Positions 34,081 through 40,329 of a stretch of 40,329 nt of DNA are shown piece by piece. This stretch comes from a virus, in the IMG/VR virus record IMGVR_UViG_3300005663_000107, positions 1 through 40,329 of that record, one strand, 5' to 3'. Each line of letters begins with the position of its first letter. Positions within the stretch are counted from its first letter, which is position 1. Made by a program: the position numbers and the translations under genes. Under the pieces are notes generated by a model. The model was not told where the DNA came from. It saw only the letters and a list, made by a program, of their open reading frames with translations, and ran no database searches.

Positions 34081-34199
34081 GGCTCGCGCTCTGACTGTGG
34101 GTGATCGTGAAAACTGCGGCTCGCGTCTCTCGAAGGGGTGTCGCGTGTACATCGGCTCGCGCTTGTGTAGTGGGGATGCCGCTCTACCCATGGCTCACG
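34081..34199 (-). repeat. TIGR-like guide array 6 (7 boxes)
   Basis: Boxes: 34081 (A), 34099 (B, 9 nt, GGGTGATCG), 34118 (A), 34136 (B), 34154 (A), about 34172 (B, GGGATGCCG form) and 34192 (A, GGCTCACG). The last A box holds the TGA stop of the 34195 gene, exactly as in array 4. Insertions of one or two bases sit within B boxes and not in the 10-nt spacers. Confidence 0.86.
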
Positions 34200-34575
34200 T
34201 GTTGCGGACCGCATCGAGGACCTGCTCGAACTCGCCATCGTCGGGCATCGCCATCGCGACGACCCGCGCAGCGAACTCCAGCGCGTTCTCCTTTGACAGT
34301 TGGGCGGGCGGAGCCATGATCGTCACCAGACCGTTCGGCTTGCAACCAATCAAGTGGACGTTGCCGCGCAGCTTGGCTTTCTCTCGAAGCCGCCATCTCG
34401 CATCCGCCGCGCGCAGCTCGTCCGCAACGCCGTGAGTCGCGCTCCGCCGCAGGACCCAAGCGCGTAACTCGGAGTCCGCCTCGAAGTAGTTGGTCCAAAC
34501 GGTCTGGAGCAGCGTCCGCTTGACGTTGGGCTCCAGTCGGTCTAGCTCGGCATACACCGTGTCGTGAGCGTTCAT
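34195..34575 (-). CDS. Hypothetical helical protein
   Basis: 126 residues, helical N-terminus (ELDRLEPNVKRTLLQTVW), a middle strand pair (GNVHLIGCKPNGLVTIM) and a helical end. Its last codon and stop, ACG TGA, lie in an A box of array 6. No family recognised. Confidence 0.7.
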   Translation of the reverse strand: MNAHDTVYAELDRLEPNVKRTLLQTVWTNYFEADSELRAWVLRRSATHGVADELRAADARWRLREKAKLRGNVHLIGCKPNGLVTIMAPPAQLSKENALEFAARVVAMAMPDDGEFEQVLDAVRNT

Positions 34576-34593
34576 CTACTTCACCTTCGCAAC

Positions 34594-34956
34594 CTACGGC
34601 TTCACGGCGGTGGACATCGGTTTGTCGAGCATTTCGTCCGCATCCTCCCCATGAACGGTGAGGCGGATTGTTGTAGCCATGATCCAGTTCAACGCTTCGG
34701 TACCGCTGATCCGCGCGTCCGGGTTGAACTGCACGTAGGCTTCTTTTTGCCGTCCGTGCCCGCAACACGCATTCATCACTCCCGGCAACGCGCCCAAGCA
34801 TCCGTCATGTCCTTCCGGCGTGCTACCGAGCCCACAGAACCCGCACTGCCTGTCCGGCGCGTCGGCGACCGGCTGCTCAGTGTCCATGTAGCACCATGCT
34901 TGCGCGGCGCTGTCAAAGTACATCAAGTTTCCGCGATGGTAGCCGGTGGCAGTCAT
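34594..34956 (-). CDS. Hypothetical cysteine-rich protein (CGFCG / CCGHG motifs)
   Basis: 120 residues. RQCGFCGLGSTPEGHDGCLG and VMNACCGHG are a compact Cys/His cluster that I associate with small bacterial and phage proteins of unknown function. After it come AYVQFNPDARISG and a helical end. It may bind a metal. A GGAAG lies about 12 nt before the ATG. Confidence 0.7.
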   Translation of the reverse strand: MTATGYHRGNLMYFDSAAQAWCYMDTEQPVADAPDRQCGFCGLGSTPEGHDGCLGALPGVMNACCGHGRQKEAYVQFNPDARISGTEALNWIMATTIRLTVHGEDADEMLDKPMSTAVKP

Positions 34957-35049
34957 CGTCTCGCGTATCTTCCACCGTCCAGCTCTATCACGGATGAGGT
35001 ATCGGGCGGGCGGGCGGTAAGCACCATTCGGCTATCCAGATGCAATCGT

Positions 35050-35289
35050 TCACTCATCGCGCACCTTTGCCAACGGCAGTAGCTTCGGATCGGGCCACAA
35101 GATCGCCTTGCGCGACTCGACCTCGAACGCAGCGAGCGCGCAGTCGTGTTCGAGCATGTTCAGGCGATGCTCGCGCTGGCGGGGATCCCACTCGTATTTG
35201 TTTTCCTTGAACACGTCTATGCGGATCTGCGCTGCGCGTAGATGTCGTTCCCAAGCCTTCAGTCGCCACAACCTCCACCATCTGATCAT
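35050..35289 (-). CDS. Small Trp/Arg-rich protein, paralogue of the 39572 gene
   Basis: 79 residues from the ATG at 35289 with AGGAGG before it, overlapping the upstream stop. It starts MIRWWRLWRLKAWERHLRAA, then a charged helix (DPRQREHRLNMLEHDCALAA). The arrangement of Trp-rich start and His/Asn/Glu helix is repeated in the 39572-39847 product, so they are probably related. The larger frame covering 35781 is spurious. Confidence 0.72.
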   Translation of the reverse strand: MIRWWRLWRLKAWERHLRAAQIRIDVFKENKYEWDPRQREHRLNMLEHDCALAAFEVESRKAILWPDPKLLPLAKVRDE

Positions 35290-35741
35290 TTTTCCTCCTG
35301 AGTGGCGAGAGCGCGGCGCATCCGGTCGGCGACGTCCTCGGCGTGCGGCAATGGAATTACGGAGAGGCCGGCGATGCCTTGCTTCAGCGCCTCCTCTAGA
35401 ACAACTACCCGGGCTGTTAGCTGCCGACGCTGCTCGTGCATGTCCTTCAATTCGTCCCTGAACTGCTGCTCCTTGTAGCCCCGACCGTACTCGTCCGAAG
35501 GACTCTCCTTCTCGGTTGCGAGAGCGTGCGCGGCTTCCGTGACCCGTGCGACCGCCGCCGACTCGGGTAGAGCCGTCACCGGGACCGCGACAGTCGCCGG
35601 AGTCCGCCCGAGGTCTATCTCTAATGAATGCCACGGGCAGGGTCGCGGATACCCGCACTTGAGGCGAGGCTCGTCCCGGTCGGGCCTCTGGCAGACTCCC
35701 AGCCCTCGAGGACGCCGCCGCTTGCGCGCTTTCATTCCCAT
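35286..35741 (-). CDS. Hypothetical protein with basic N-terminus and coiled coil
   Basis: 151 residues (start ATG at 35741; 35735 possible). A strongly basic start (KARKRRRPRG) with CxPRPCPWH is followed by a linker and a coiled coil (KDMHEQRRQLTARVVVLEEA). No family recognised. It is the last gene of the block before the dyad region. Confidence 0.62.
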   Translation of the reverse strand: MGMKARKRRRPRGLGVCQRPDRDEPRLKCGYPRPCPWHSLEIDLGRTPATVAVPVTALPESAAVARVTEAAHALATEKESPSDEYGRGYKEQQFRDELKDMHEQRRQLTARVVVLEEALKQGIAGLSVIPLPHAEDVADRMRRALATQEEK

Positions 35742-36130
35742 CTTCCCCGACTTGCGCGCCGACTGCGCCTTTCAACGCCAACCGCTGCCTGTCGTACTAC
35801 ACCGCCGACCCGGGGAATTTTCTGCGCGATTTTTGTGTGGAATCGGTCGTGCCACAACCTACACCGCCGCAACGTGCAGCTCGCGACCAACTGCGCCGGT
35901 CGCAAATCACCCGACCGCGCTGCACCTCGGTCGCGACTCACTGCCCTGCCGACTTTTTCCGCGAAAATTGCCGCAAATTGGTAGGGGGGGTGAACGGGGA
36001 TCAGGGGTGTCTAAGTTGGGGGAATCATTAGGGGTCACCGCGGTAATGATTCCGCGCACTTAGGCAGCCTACCCGCGCCGCCCGGAGCCGTCGATCGCGT
36101 GCCGATGCGCCCCTGGAGACGACCGCGTCC
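35742..36130. other. Noncoding gap downstream of the putative small terminase
   Basis: 389 bp without a convincing gene. It contains the element TACACCGCCG twice, a small GCGACC/GGTCGC stem (near 35882-35902), a run of G-rich sequence (GTAGGGGGGGTGAACGGGG) and the dyad at 36011-36063. A weak A-box-like AGCTCGCG at 35878 has no B partner in register. Such a region beside a terminase gene could hold a packaging site or control elements. Confidence 0.5.
36011..36063. promoter_or_regulatory. Long interrupted dyad near the terminase small subunit gene
   Basis: Perfect 10-bp arms GGAATCATTA (36021) and TAATGATTCC (36044) flank a 13-nt centre. Outside them CTAAGT (36011) and ACTTAG (36058) also pair. 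No U-run follows on either strand, so it is more like an operator or terminase-binding site than a terminator. Confidence 0.55.
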
Positions 36131-36913
36131 TCACGCAACCGCGTTGACATCGTCCGCGGCGAGCGCTCCGTCTGTTGCGTCGGACCCGTCGTCCTCGTCA
36201 ACCAGCTCCGCGTCAACAACAACCTCCGCCGCCGGCAGCAGACCCATGCTACGCGCTCGCGCGAGCGTTCGCTGCGACGCTTCGATATGTCGGACCGCGT
36301 CGTCCATGCTCATGTCCGGCAGGCGCAGTCCCACGATCGACTCGGGCTCCCCGAGCAACCTGCGCTCCATCGCCATGCAACGGTCCGCGGCTCCCGATAG
36401 ATTGTCGGTGATGCGCGCCAACCCCTCCATGAGTTTCACAGCAGCAGCCGGGTTGTCGGGCTGCGTCTCCGAAAGCTGCTCTGCTGCGACCTGGGCCCAC
36501 TTCTGAATGCCGGGGAGCATCCGTGCGACCGACGCCAACTCGTTGGTCACGCCGGCGCGCACCAACCGAATCATCTGCGCCTCTTGCTTGCGCGCGTCGA
36601 TCGCTTGACTCGCGGCCTTCTCTCGGTCGTACGACGTCTGCAACTCCGCATCGACGATCGGTTCCATCGCGCGCTTGCGTTCGTCGAGCACTCGCGCCCT
36701 TGCGATCGTCTGTTCTTCAGCGATCAGCTGCGATATCGGACCCGCCCAGGGCAGAGGGTTCCGACCGGCGGACCAGCCTTTTTCCCAACCCCTACGGGCA
36801 GTTCGCCTATCACAGAGGGCGTGGGTGGCCGCGTTGGAATGGTTCGATGGGTTTTCGCGGTACGCTTCGACCAGCTTGTCGTAGAATTCGCGTGTGATGC
36901 GGCGGGCGGACAT
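36131..36913 (-). CDS. Putative terminase small subunit (HTH N-terminus)
   Basis: 260 residues from the ATG at 36913. Residues ~5-45 (REFYDKLVEAYRENPSNHSNAA, cut by a turn, then RRTARRGWEKGW) look like a helix-turn-helix as in small terminases. The middle is long helix (ARVLDERKRAMEPIVDAELQ), and the C-terminus is acidic and Ala/Val rich. It is the first gene of the minus-strand block that includes the large terminase, which supports the call. It could alternatively be another DNA-binding protein. Confidence 0.6.
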   Translation of the reverse strand: MSARRITREFYDKLVEAYRENPSNHSNAATHALCDRRTARRGWEKGWSAGRNPLPWAGPISQLIAEEQTIARARVLDERKRAMEPIVDAELQTSYDREKAASQAIDARKQEAQMIRLVRAGVTNELASVARMLPGIQKWAQVAAEQLSETQPDNPAAAVKLMEGLARITDNLSGAADRCMAMERRLLGEPESIVGLRLPDMSMDDAVRHIEASQRTLARARSMGLLPAAEVVVDAELVDEDDGSDATDGALAADDVNAVA

Positions 36914-36925
36914 GAACTGCACCAA

Positions 36926-37350
36926 GGGGTACGCCTGATGCTAACCCCGAACCGCGCGCACGTCAAGACGCGCTCGAAGCGTGTACACCCCGCGACACGT
37001 TCGCGGACCTACGCGCGCGGTCGATGTCTGCAACGTACCCAGCGGCGCGCTGTTCCACGTGGCACTATACCCGGCTCGCGTTCAAGGTCGTAGGAGAGAG
37101 AACGAACATTGAAGAGGACCATGGCGCAAGCGACCGCGGGGGAACAGTTAGTCGGGTCGAGAAGCTCACACCACCCAGGGGGAGCAGGGGAGTCTGCCAC
37201 CACAGCAGTAGCCGGCCGCAGCTGTCGTATACGGTGAGCAACGGTCGAGTCGATTCATACCCTTCTAATCGGACTGGCGGGGGCAAGCCGGAAGGGCCGA
37301 GGTGCAAAAAGAGCCGGGGCCGCGCAAGTCGTTGAATATAGGAGGCTGGA
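36926..37350. promoter_or_regulatory. Divergent control region
   Basis: About 425 bp between the minus-strand putative small terminase and the plus-strand 37351 gene, so promoters for both directions are expected here. A CCACGTGG palindrome (37055-37062) is present. A strong ribosome site, AGGAGG, precedes 37351. A single perfect GGCTCGCG occurs at 37073 without a B box in register. I could not fix -35/-10 pairs. Confidence 0.45.
37121..37237 (+). CDS. Possible 38-residue leader peptide
   Basis: ATG at 37121 with AGAGG close upstream, ending TGA at 37237. Composition is Gly/Ala/Ser-rich and unremarkable. It lies in the leader of the plus-strand operon. It may be noncoding leader RNA instead. 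Confidence 0.22.
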   Translation: MAQATAGEQLVGSRSSHHPGGAGESATTAVAGRSCRIR

Positions 37351-38439
37351 ATGAGAACTCTACTTGTAGCAGGGCGGTTCGATGAGCACGGCGGCAAGCC
37401 CAGCGGGTACGCGCGAAAGCTCGGGGTAGAGCTGCACGCGCACCTACCGGGAACGGTCGTCGTCAATGGCGGACCCATCGAGGACATCCCCCGCGCGGCG
37501 CGCCAGGGGGCGGACTACTACGATGTCGTCCTCTGGATGCCAGACCTGCAGAACGACCTGCCCAAGTACGTCGAGGGTCTCAAGAGCCGCAATCGGAAGC
37601 TGCTGCTCGTCACCAGCAAGCGGAACCTCGCGGGGGACGACTACTCCATCGAAGACGTCGTCGCCAGGGCGTTGACCCACAAGGCCAACCTGGTCCTCAT
37701 GGTCTCGGGCGAGCGGGAGAAGGTCCGCGGCACTGTGCTCGATCCGCTCGGCGTCGCGCACTGCTTAGACGAACCGGACGTGCGCGAAGTGGCTCGGACC
37801 CTTGCCAACCGCATCGAACAGCTGCGGTCGTTCACTCGGGTCGGGTCACGCTCGGTCGGTCCCGCAGTGCGGGTCCCGGACGAGGCAGAGTTCTTCGACC
37901 TGGTCCGAACACACGCGGAACGCTTCCATGAGGTCATCCATGGCGTCAACCACACGCGGATGCTCGGCAATGCGTCCTTCCGGTGCGCCCGCGGCTTCCC
38001 GTCGTTCCGACAGGAGGGCCGCATCTTCGTCTCGCGTCGCAACGTGGACAAGCGGTTCATCGGCCGCGAGGCGTTCGTCGCGGTCGAGCAGGCCGCGGAT
38101 GGCTCGGTCGCGTTCTATGGCGACCGGAAGCCCTCGGTGGACACCCCCATCCAGCTACGGCTGTACGATGCGCTGCCCGAGGTCAACTACATGCTCCACT
38201 CGCACACCTACATCGAAGGTGCGAACTGCACCGAGATGCCCGTGCCTTGCGGGGCCGTCGAGGAGGCCACACTCATCTTGCGCGCCAAGCCGCAACACCG
38301 GTACGGTTTCGCGGTGAACGTGCTGGGGCACGGGTCGATCTACTTCGCAAAGGACGCGCGCTCGATGCGCGACATCCCCTGGATCGCACGACCCATCCCC
38401 GAACTCCTACCCCGTTGTACAAGTCAGCGAATACAATGA
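37351..38439 (+). CDS. Class II aldolase/adducin-like protein with N-terminal extension
   Basis: 362 residues. Residues ~1-165 form a Rossmann-like domain (MRTLLVAGRF; YYDVVLWMPDLQND). Residues ~180-350 fit the class II aldolase/adducin fold: HGVNHTRMLGNASFR, FVSRRNVDKRFI, NYMLHSHTYIEGA with metal-type His283 and His285, and GHGSIYF with His327. In cells this fold handles sugar phosphates. In a phage it may act in sugar or nucleotide metabolism linked to DNA modification, which is inference. A strong AGGAGG site precedes it. Confidence 0.75.
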   Translation: MRTLLVAGRFDEHGGKPSGYARKLGVELHAHLPGTVVVNGGPIEDIPRAARQGADYYDVVLWMPDLQNDLPKYVEGLKSRNRKLLLVTSKRNLAGDDYSIEDVVARALTHKANLVLMVSGEREKVRGTVLDPLGVAHCLDEPDVREVARTLANRIEQLRSFTRVGSRSVGPAVRVPDEAEFFDLVRTHAERFHEVIHGVNHTRMLGNASFRCARGFPSFRQEGRIFVSRRNVDKRFIGREAFVAVEQAADGSVAFYGDRKPSVDTPIQLRLYDALPEVNYMLHSHTYIEGANCTEMPVPCGAVEEATLILRAKPQHRYGFAVNVLGHGSIYFAKDARSMRDIPWIARPIPELLPRCTSQRIQ

Positions 38440-38864
38440 TCAAGCTCTACATCGCAGCGAAGCTCGAAAACCATGAGCAGCACAACTGGGTCCGCGACCG
38501 GCTCGCTCCGTTCGCCACCCTGACCTACGATTGGACGACGCATGGCTCGGTCAAGGGCACGTCGCCGGCGCGCATCGGAGAGGTCGCGGACAGAGAGATG
38601 AACGGAGTGGAGCGGGCCGATGCAGTCATCGTGCTGCTCCCCGGAGGGCGCGGGACGCACGCCGAGCTGGGCATGGCGCTCGCGTTCGGGAAGCCCCTCG
38701 GGATCTATTCGCCGAACCCCCGCCACTTCGAAGTTGGGCCGGACACTTGCGCCTTCTATTGGCCGGACGGGGTCTATCGGACGGGCAGCCTCGAAGACCT
38801 CATCGCCTGGGTCGTCCGGGGCGGGCGCGAACGGCAGGCGATCGATCGCGAGCCCAGCGCGTAA
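38436..38864 (+). CDS. Nucleoside 2-deoxyribosyltransferase-like protein
   Basis: 142 residues from the ATG at 38436, which overlaps the previous stop. IKLYIAAKLENHEQHNWVRD, then YDWTTHGSV, ADREMNGVERADAVIVLLPG and GTHAELGMALAFGKP follow the family pattern, including the ER-AD and G-x-x-x-E catalytic area. These enzymes swap bases on deoxyribose or cleave nucleotides. Pairing with the aldolase-like gene suggests a small nucleotide-metabolism unit. Confidence 0.82.
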   Translation: MIKLYIAAKLENHEQHNWVRDRLAPFATLTYDWTTHGSVKGTSPARIGEVADREMNGVERADAVIVLLPGGRGTHAELGMALAFGKPLGIYSPNPRHFEVGPDTCAFYWPDGVYRTGSLEDLIAWVVRGGRERQAIDREPSA

Positions 38865-38905
38865 GCCGCTCCAAGACGATCAAGTCAATAGGCAGGAGGC
38901 TGAAC

Positions 38906-39205
38906 ATGTCCGATAACACCATCGAGAAGTACGACCGTCCGCAACCGATGCAGGAGGTCGAAGTGGACCCCAATGGCGTCCACCGGTTTCGTCCGAACGC
39001 CCTGGTGCGCTACCTGCTCAACGCCGGGGGCATCGATATGAACCAGCTCGCGGTCCTGCCCGGCGTGTCGGGCGAAGATCGCGAGCAGTTCGCCCAGCTC
39101 ATCGGCTACAGCGTCTCCGGCTTCGGAGAGCTGTCGTACACGAGCGATGCGACCTATGCAAAGGCGGCCGAGGCATCCGACGCGCTGAGCAAGAAGGGAG
39201 GCTGA
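38906..39205 (+). CDS. Hypothetical protein
   Basis: 99 residues, strong AGGAGG upstream. It contains FRPNALVRYLLNAGGIDMNQ and a middle YSVSGFGELSYTSD stretch. I recognise no function; similar small proteins occur in phages as conserved hypotheticals. Confidence 0.78.
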   Translation: MSDNTIEKYDRPQPMQEVEVDPNGVHRFRPNALVRYLLNAGGIDMNQLAVLPGVSGEDREQFAQLIGYSVSGFGELSYTSDATYAKAAEASDALSKKGG

Positions 39206-39208
39206 CCG

Positions 39209-39568
39209 ATGCCGGGAGCACTACGACAGACCAACGCGAAGGTCGTCAGCACAGGGCTGGGCGCGCAGGAGGGCCGCGGTCTGCATTGCTGGCTCCACCT
39301 GAGCTGGGAAGGCACCGGCGGCAGCTTCGGCGGTGACCATTGGGATGCGACGGACGAACCGGTCGCGTCACTCCCGCACTTCATCAAACGCGTCCTCTAT
39401 ACGTGCGGAGTCGAGAGCTGGGAGCAGCTGCCCGGCCGGTTCGTGCGCATCGGATACGACGGGACACGGATCCAGTGCATCGGGCATATCATCGAGGACA
39501 AGTGGTTCGACCCGAGCGCAGAAGCGGAGCGCTCCGAACGCCAGCGCCAACCGACGGCGGGGAGCTAA
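39209..39568 (+). CDS. Conserved hypothetical phage protein
   Basis: 119 residues, start ATG 3 nt after the previous stop. GLHCWLHLSWEGTGGSFGG, then HFIKRVLYTCGVESWEQLPG and FVRIGYDG recall a family of small phage proteins seen near DNA-metabolism genes. No activity can be assigned. Confidence 0.75.
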   Translation: MPGALRQTNAKVVSTGLGAQEGRGLHCWLHLSWEGTGGSFGGDHWDATDEPVASLPHFIKRVLYTCGVESWEQLPGRFVRIGYDGTRIQCIGHIIEDKWFDPSAEAERSERQRQPTAGS

Positions 39569-39571
39569 CCG

Positions 39572-39847
39572 GTGTCGGGCACGCGCACTCTACGCGAGTG
39601 GTGGCTGGGTTGGAGACTGAATGTCTGGGGGCGCAAGCTGCGCCGGGCTCACGTGGAGTTCGAGACGTTCAAGCAGTACCCGCATAGCGCGGGGCGGGAC
39701 CAGAACGTCCTGCACCGCATCAAGAAGAACGCCGTCAACCGCGCCGAGTACATGGTCGCGACGTTGCGGGCGCGACTGCACGGGCTGCCGGAGGCAACGG
39801 CCGCATCGAAGCCCGAGGACTCCCCGAGCGAACAGGCAGGGAGCTGA
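39572..39847 (+). CDS. Small Trp/Arg-rich protein, paralogue of the 35050 gene
   Basis: 91 residues from a GTG at 39572 with GGAGC before it. It starts TLREWWLGWRLNVWGRKLRR and then AHVEFETFKQYPHSAGRDQN, with a helical end. The layout (WW-W-R-L start, FK near 30, R/N/E helix) matches the 35050-35289 product on the other strand. Confidence 0.72.
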   Translation: MSGTRTLREWWLGWRLNVWGRKLRRAHVEFETFKQYPHSAGRDQNVLHRIKKNAVNRAEYMVATLRARLHGLPEATAASKPEDSPSEQAGS

Positions 39848-39875
39848 CCCGGTGAACGTCGAAAGGGAGAAGTAG

Positions 39876-40070
39876 GTGACACGGTTCGAATGCACTCAGT
39901 GCGCTCACGGGTTCGAGTTCGACGGCTGGCCCACGGAGTGCCCAAAGTGCGACCACTATCACTGTGGCGATGATACCTGCTGCTACGGTGGCTTTCAGAT
40001 GGTGCCGGGCAAGGAAGATGCCGATGCCGAAGAAGTCCGCCGCCCGGGAGCGGAAGGGGAGCTGAGCTGA
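39876..40070 (+). CDS. Small zinc-ribbon protein
   Basis: 64 residues from a GTG at 39876. FECTQCAHGFEFDGWPTECP continues into KCDHYHCGDDTCC: CxxC-CxxC ribbon. GGGAGAAG lies upstream. Between 39852 and 39875 there is also an open 7-codon run starting with GTG that is too short to call. Confidence 0.7.
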   Translation: MTRFECTQCAHGFEFDGWPTECPKCDHYHCGDDTCCYGGFQMVPGKEDADAEEVRRPGAEGELS

Positions 40071-40074
40071 GCTG

Positions 40075-40293
40075 ATGAGTGTCCCCGAACGCATCGTCAT
40101 CTGCGAGACCAGTCGAACGCCGGATGGCGTTCGCTACTCCGTGTGCCGCGAGGTGCGAGGCAAGCGTACCCAGCTCTGGACGAAGTGGGTGCCGTTCGCG
40201 CATCGACGCGGGCACAATGCCGGCGGGACCGCGTTCGTCGAAGCCGCACGGGAACAGGAGCACGTCGCGAAGTTCGAGGGCAAGAAGGGGTGA
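40075..40293 (+). CDS. Hypothetical small protein
   Basis: 72 residues, ATG at 40075 with GGGGAGC a little upstream. It has a beta-like first half (ERIVICETSRTPDGVRYSV) and a basic second half. No family recognised. Its stop overlaps the next ATG. Confidence 0.65.
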   Translation: MSVPERIVICETSRTPDGVRYSVCREVRGKRTQLWTKWVPFAHRRGHNAGGTAFVEAAREQEHVAKFEGKKG

Positions 40294-40329
40294 TGGCCGA
40301 ACGGACAAGCCGGTCGAAAGACCGTGGTA
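40293..40329 (+). CDS. Start of a further gene (cut by the window end)
   Basis: ATG at 40293 within TGATG, continuing MAERTSRSKD to the edge. Only 12 codons are visible, so no identity can be given. Confidence 0.4.
   Translation, partial: MAERTSRSKDRG

Noticed and set aside
26710-34199. CRISPR array
   Set aside because: Repeats are only 8 bp and of two alternating types, spacers are 10 nt, the boxes do not form hairpins, and no Cas gene is present.
26710-34199. Iterons or protein-binding centromere-like repeats
   Set aside because: Iterons do not normally alternate two boxes with fully variable, length-fixed spacers in six gaps, and no replication or partition gene is nearby. It remains the main alternative if no RNA is found.
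35878-35945. Possible decayed array in the gap after the putative small terminase
   Set aside because: AGCTCGCG is followed only by poorly matching octamers (CCGGTCGC, GACCGCGC) whose phase drifts; not enough to call.
37073-37080. Single perfect A box GGCTCGCG in the divergent control region
   Set aside because: There is no B box 18 nt away on either side. One 8-mer in 40 kb of GC-rich DNA is expected by chance.
37024-37335. 103-codon plus-strand frame in the control region
   Set aside because: No ribosome site, no recognisable domain, and it ends in front of the well-marked 37351 start.
1-40329. tRNA or rRNA genes
   Set aside because: No cloverleaf-like or rRNA-like stretches were noticed by eye. 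A tRNAscan run would settle it.

Overview
The window is part of the genome of a contractile-tailed (myovirus-type) bacteriophage with high GC content. The evidence is a nearly complete virion module: terminase, portal, MuF-like protein, scaffold, protease, major capsid protein, connectors, sheath, tube, frameshifted tail chaperones, tape measure, and a baseplate of the contractile-injection type. No tRNA, integrase, repressor or ribosomal gene was seen. The host cannot be named. The base composition and gene families would fit a GC-rich bacterium.

Layout. From 1 to 22056 every gene is on the minus strand. Read in transcription order (right to left) this block holds an acidic scaffold-like protein, a UUCG-loop terminator, an HNH endonuclease, a 1,444-residue polyprotein ending in an XkdF-type protease, a second scaffold, the major capsid protein, small head proteins, head-tail connectors, sheath, tube, tail chaperone with a -1 frameshift, tape measure, and baseplate tube/LysM/gpD-like hub/spike. 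The spike runs off the left edge. From 22174 to 26710 a plus-strand island carries a small protein, an intein-containing PBSX-type portal, a MuF-like protein and a hypothetical. From 26922 to 36913 the genes are again on the minus strand: a Tas-like (Nop/IS110 C-terminal-like) protein, small zinc-binding proteins, the large terminase, a free DNA methyltransferase, hypotheticals and a putative small terminase. A divergent control region of about 440 bp follows. From 37351 to the right edge a plus-strand operon encodes an aldolase/adducin-like enzyme, a nucleoside 2-deoxyribosyltransferase-like protein and small accessory proteins.

The outstanding system is in 26.7-34.2 kb. Six separate intergenic arrays consist of two alternating 8-bp boxes (A, GGCTCGCG; B, GGGTGTCG) separated by variable 10-nt segments. 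This gives an 18-bp half-period and a 36-bp full period. There are just over 100 boxes, and the longest array spans 836 bp with 23 full units. Two of the arrays directly flank a 313-residue gene related to the C-terminal domain of IS110 transposases and to Nop proteins, with no visible nuclease domain. This matches the published TIGR-Tas architecture: tandem interspaced guide RNA arrays, 36-nt guides with two spacers, and a Nop-domain Tas protein. I interpret it as a nuclease-less, Tas-only system whose guide arrays are scattered through the spaces between late genes of a phage. The arrays begin at, or inside, the stop codons of minus-strand genes and end just before the next gene, so they are probably co-transcribed with that operon and cut out of its mRNA.

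Other notable points are the polyprotein (His-x-His repeats, Dam-like methylase, nucleotidyltransferase motif, ligase-D-like segments, protease), the portal intein with a non-canonical penultimate residue, a textbook CCCTTTC slippery site, two scaffold-like proteins sharing a terminal motif, and a 53-bp dyad near the putative small terminase.
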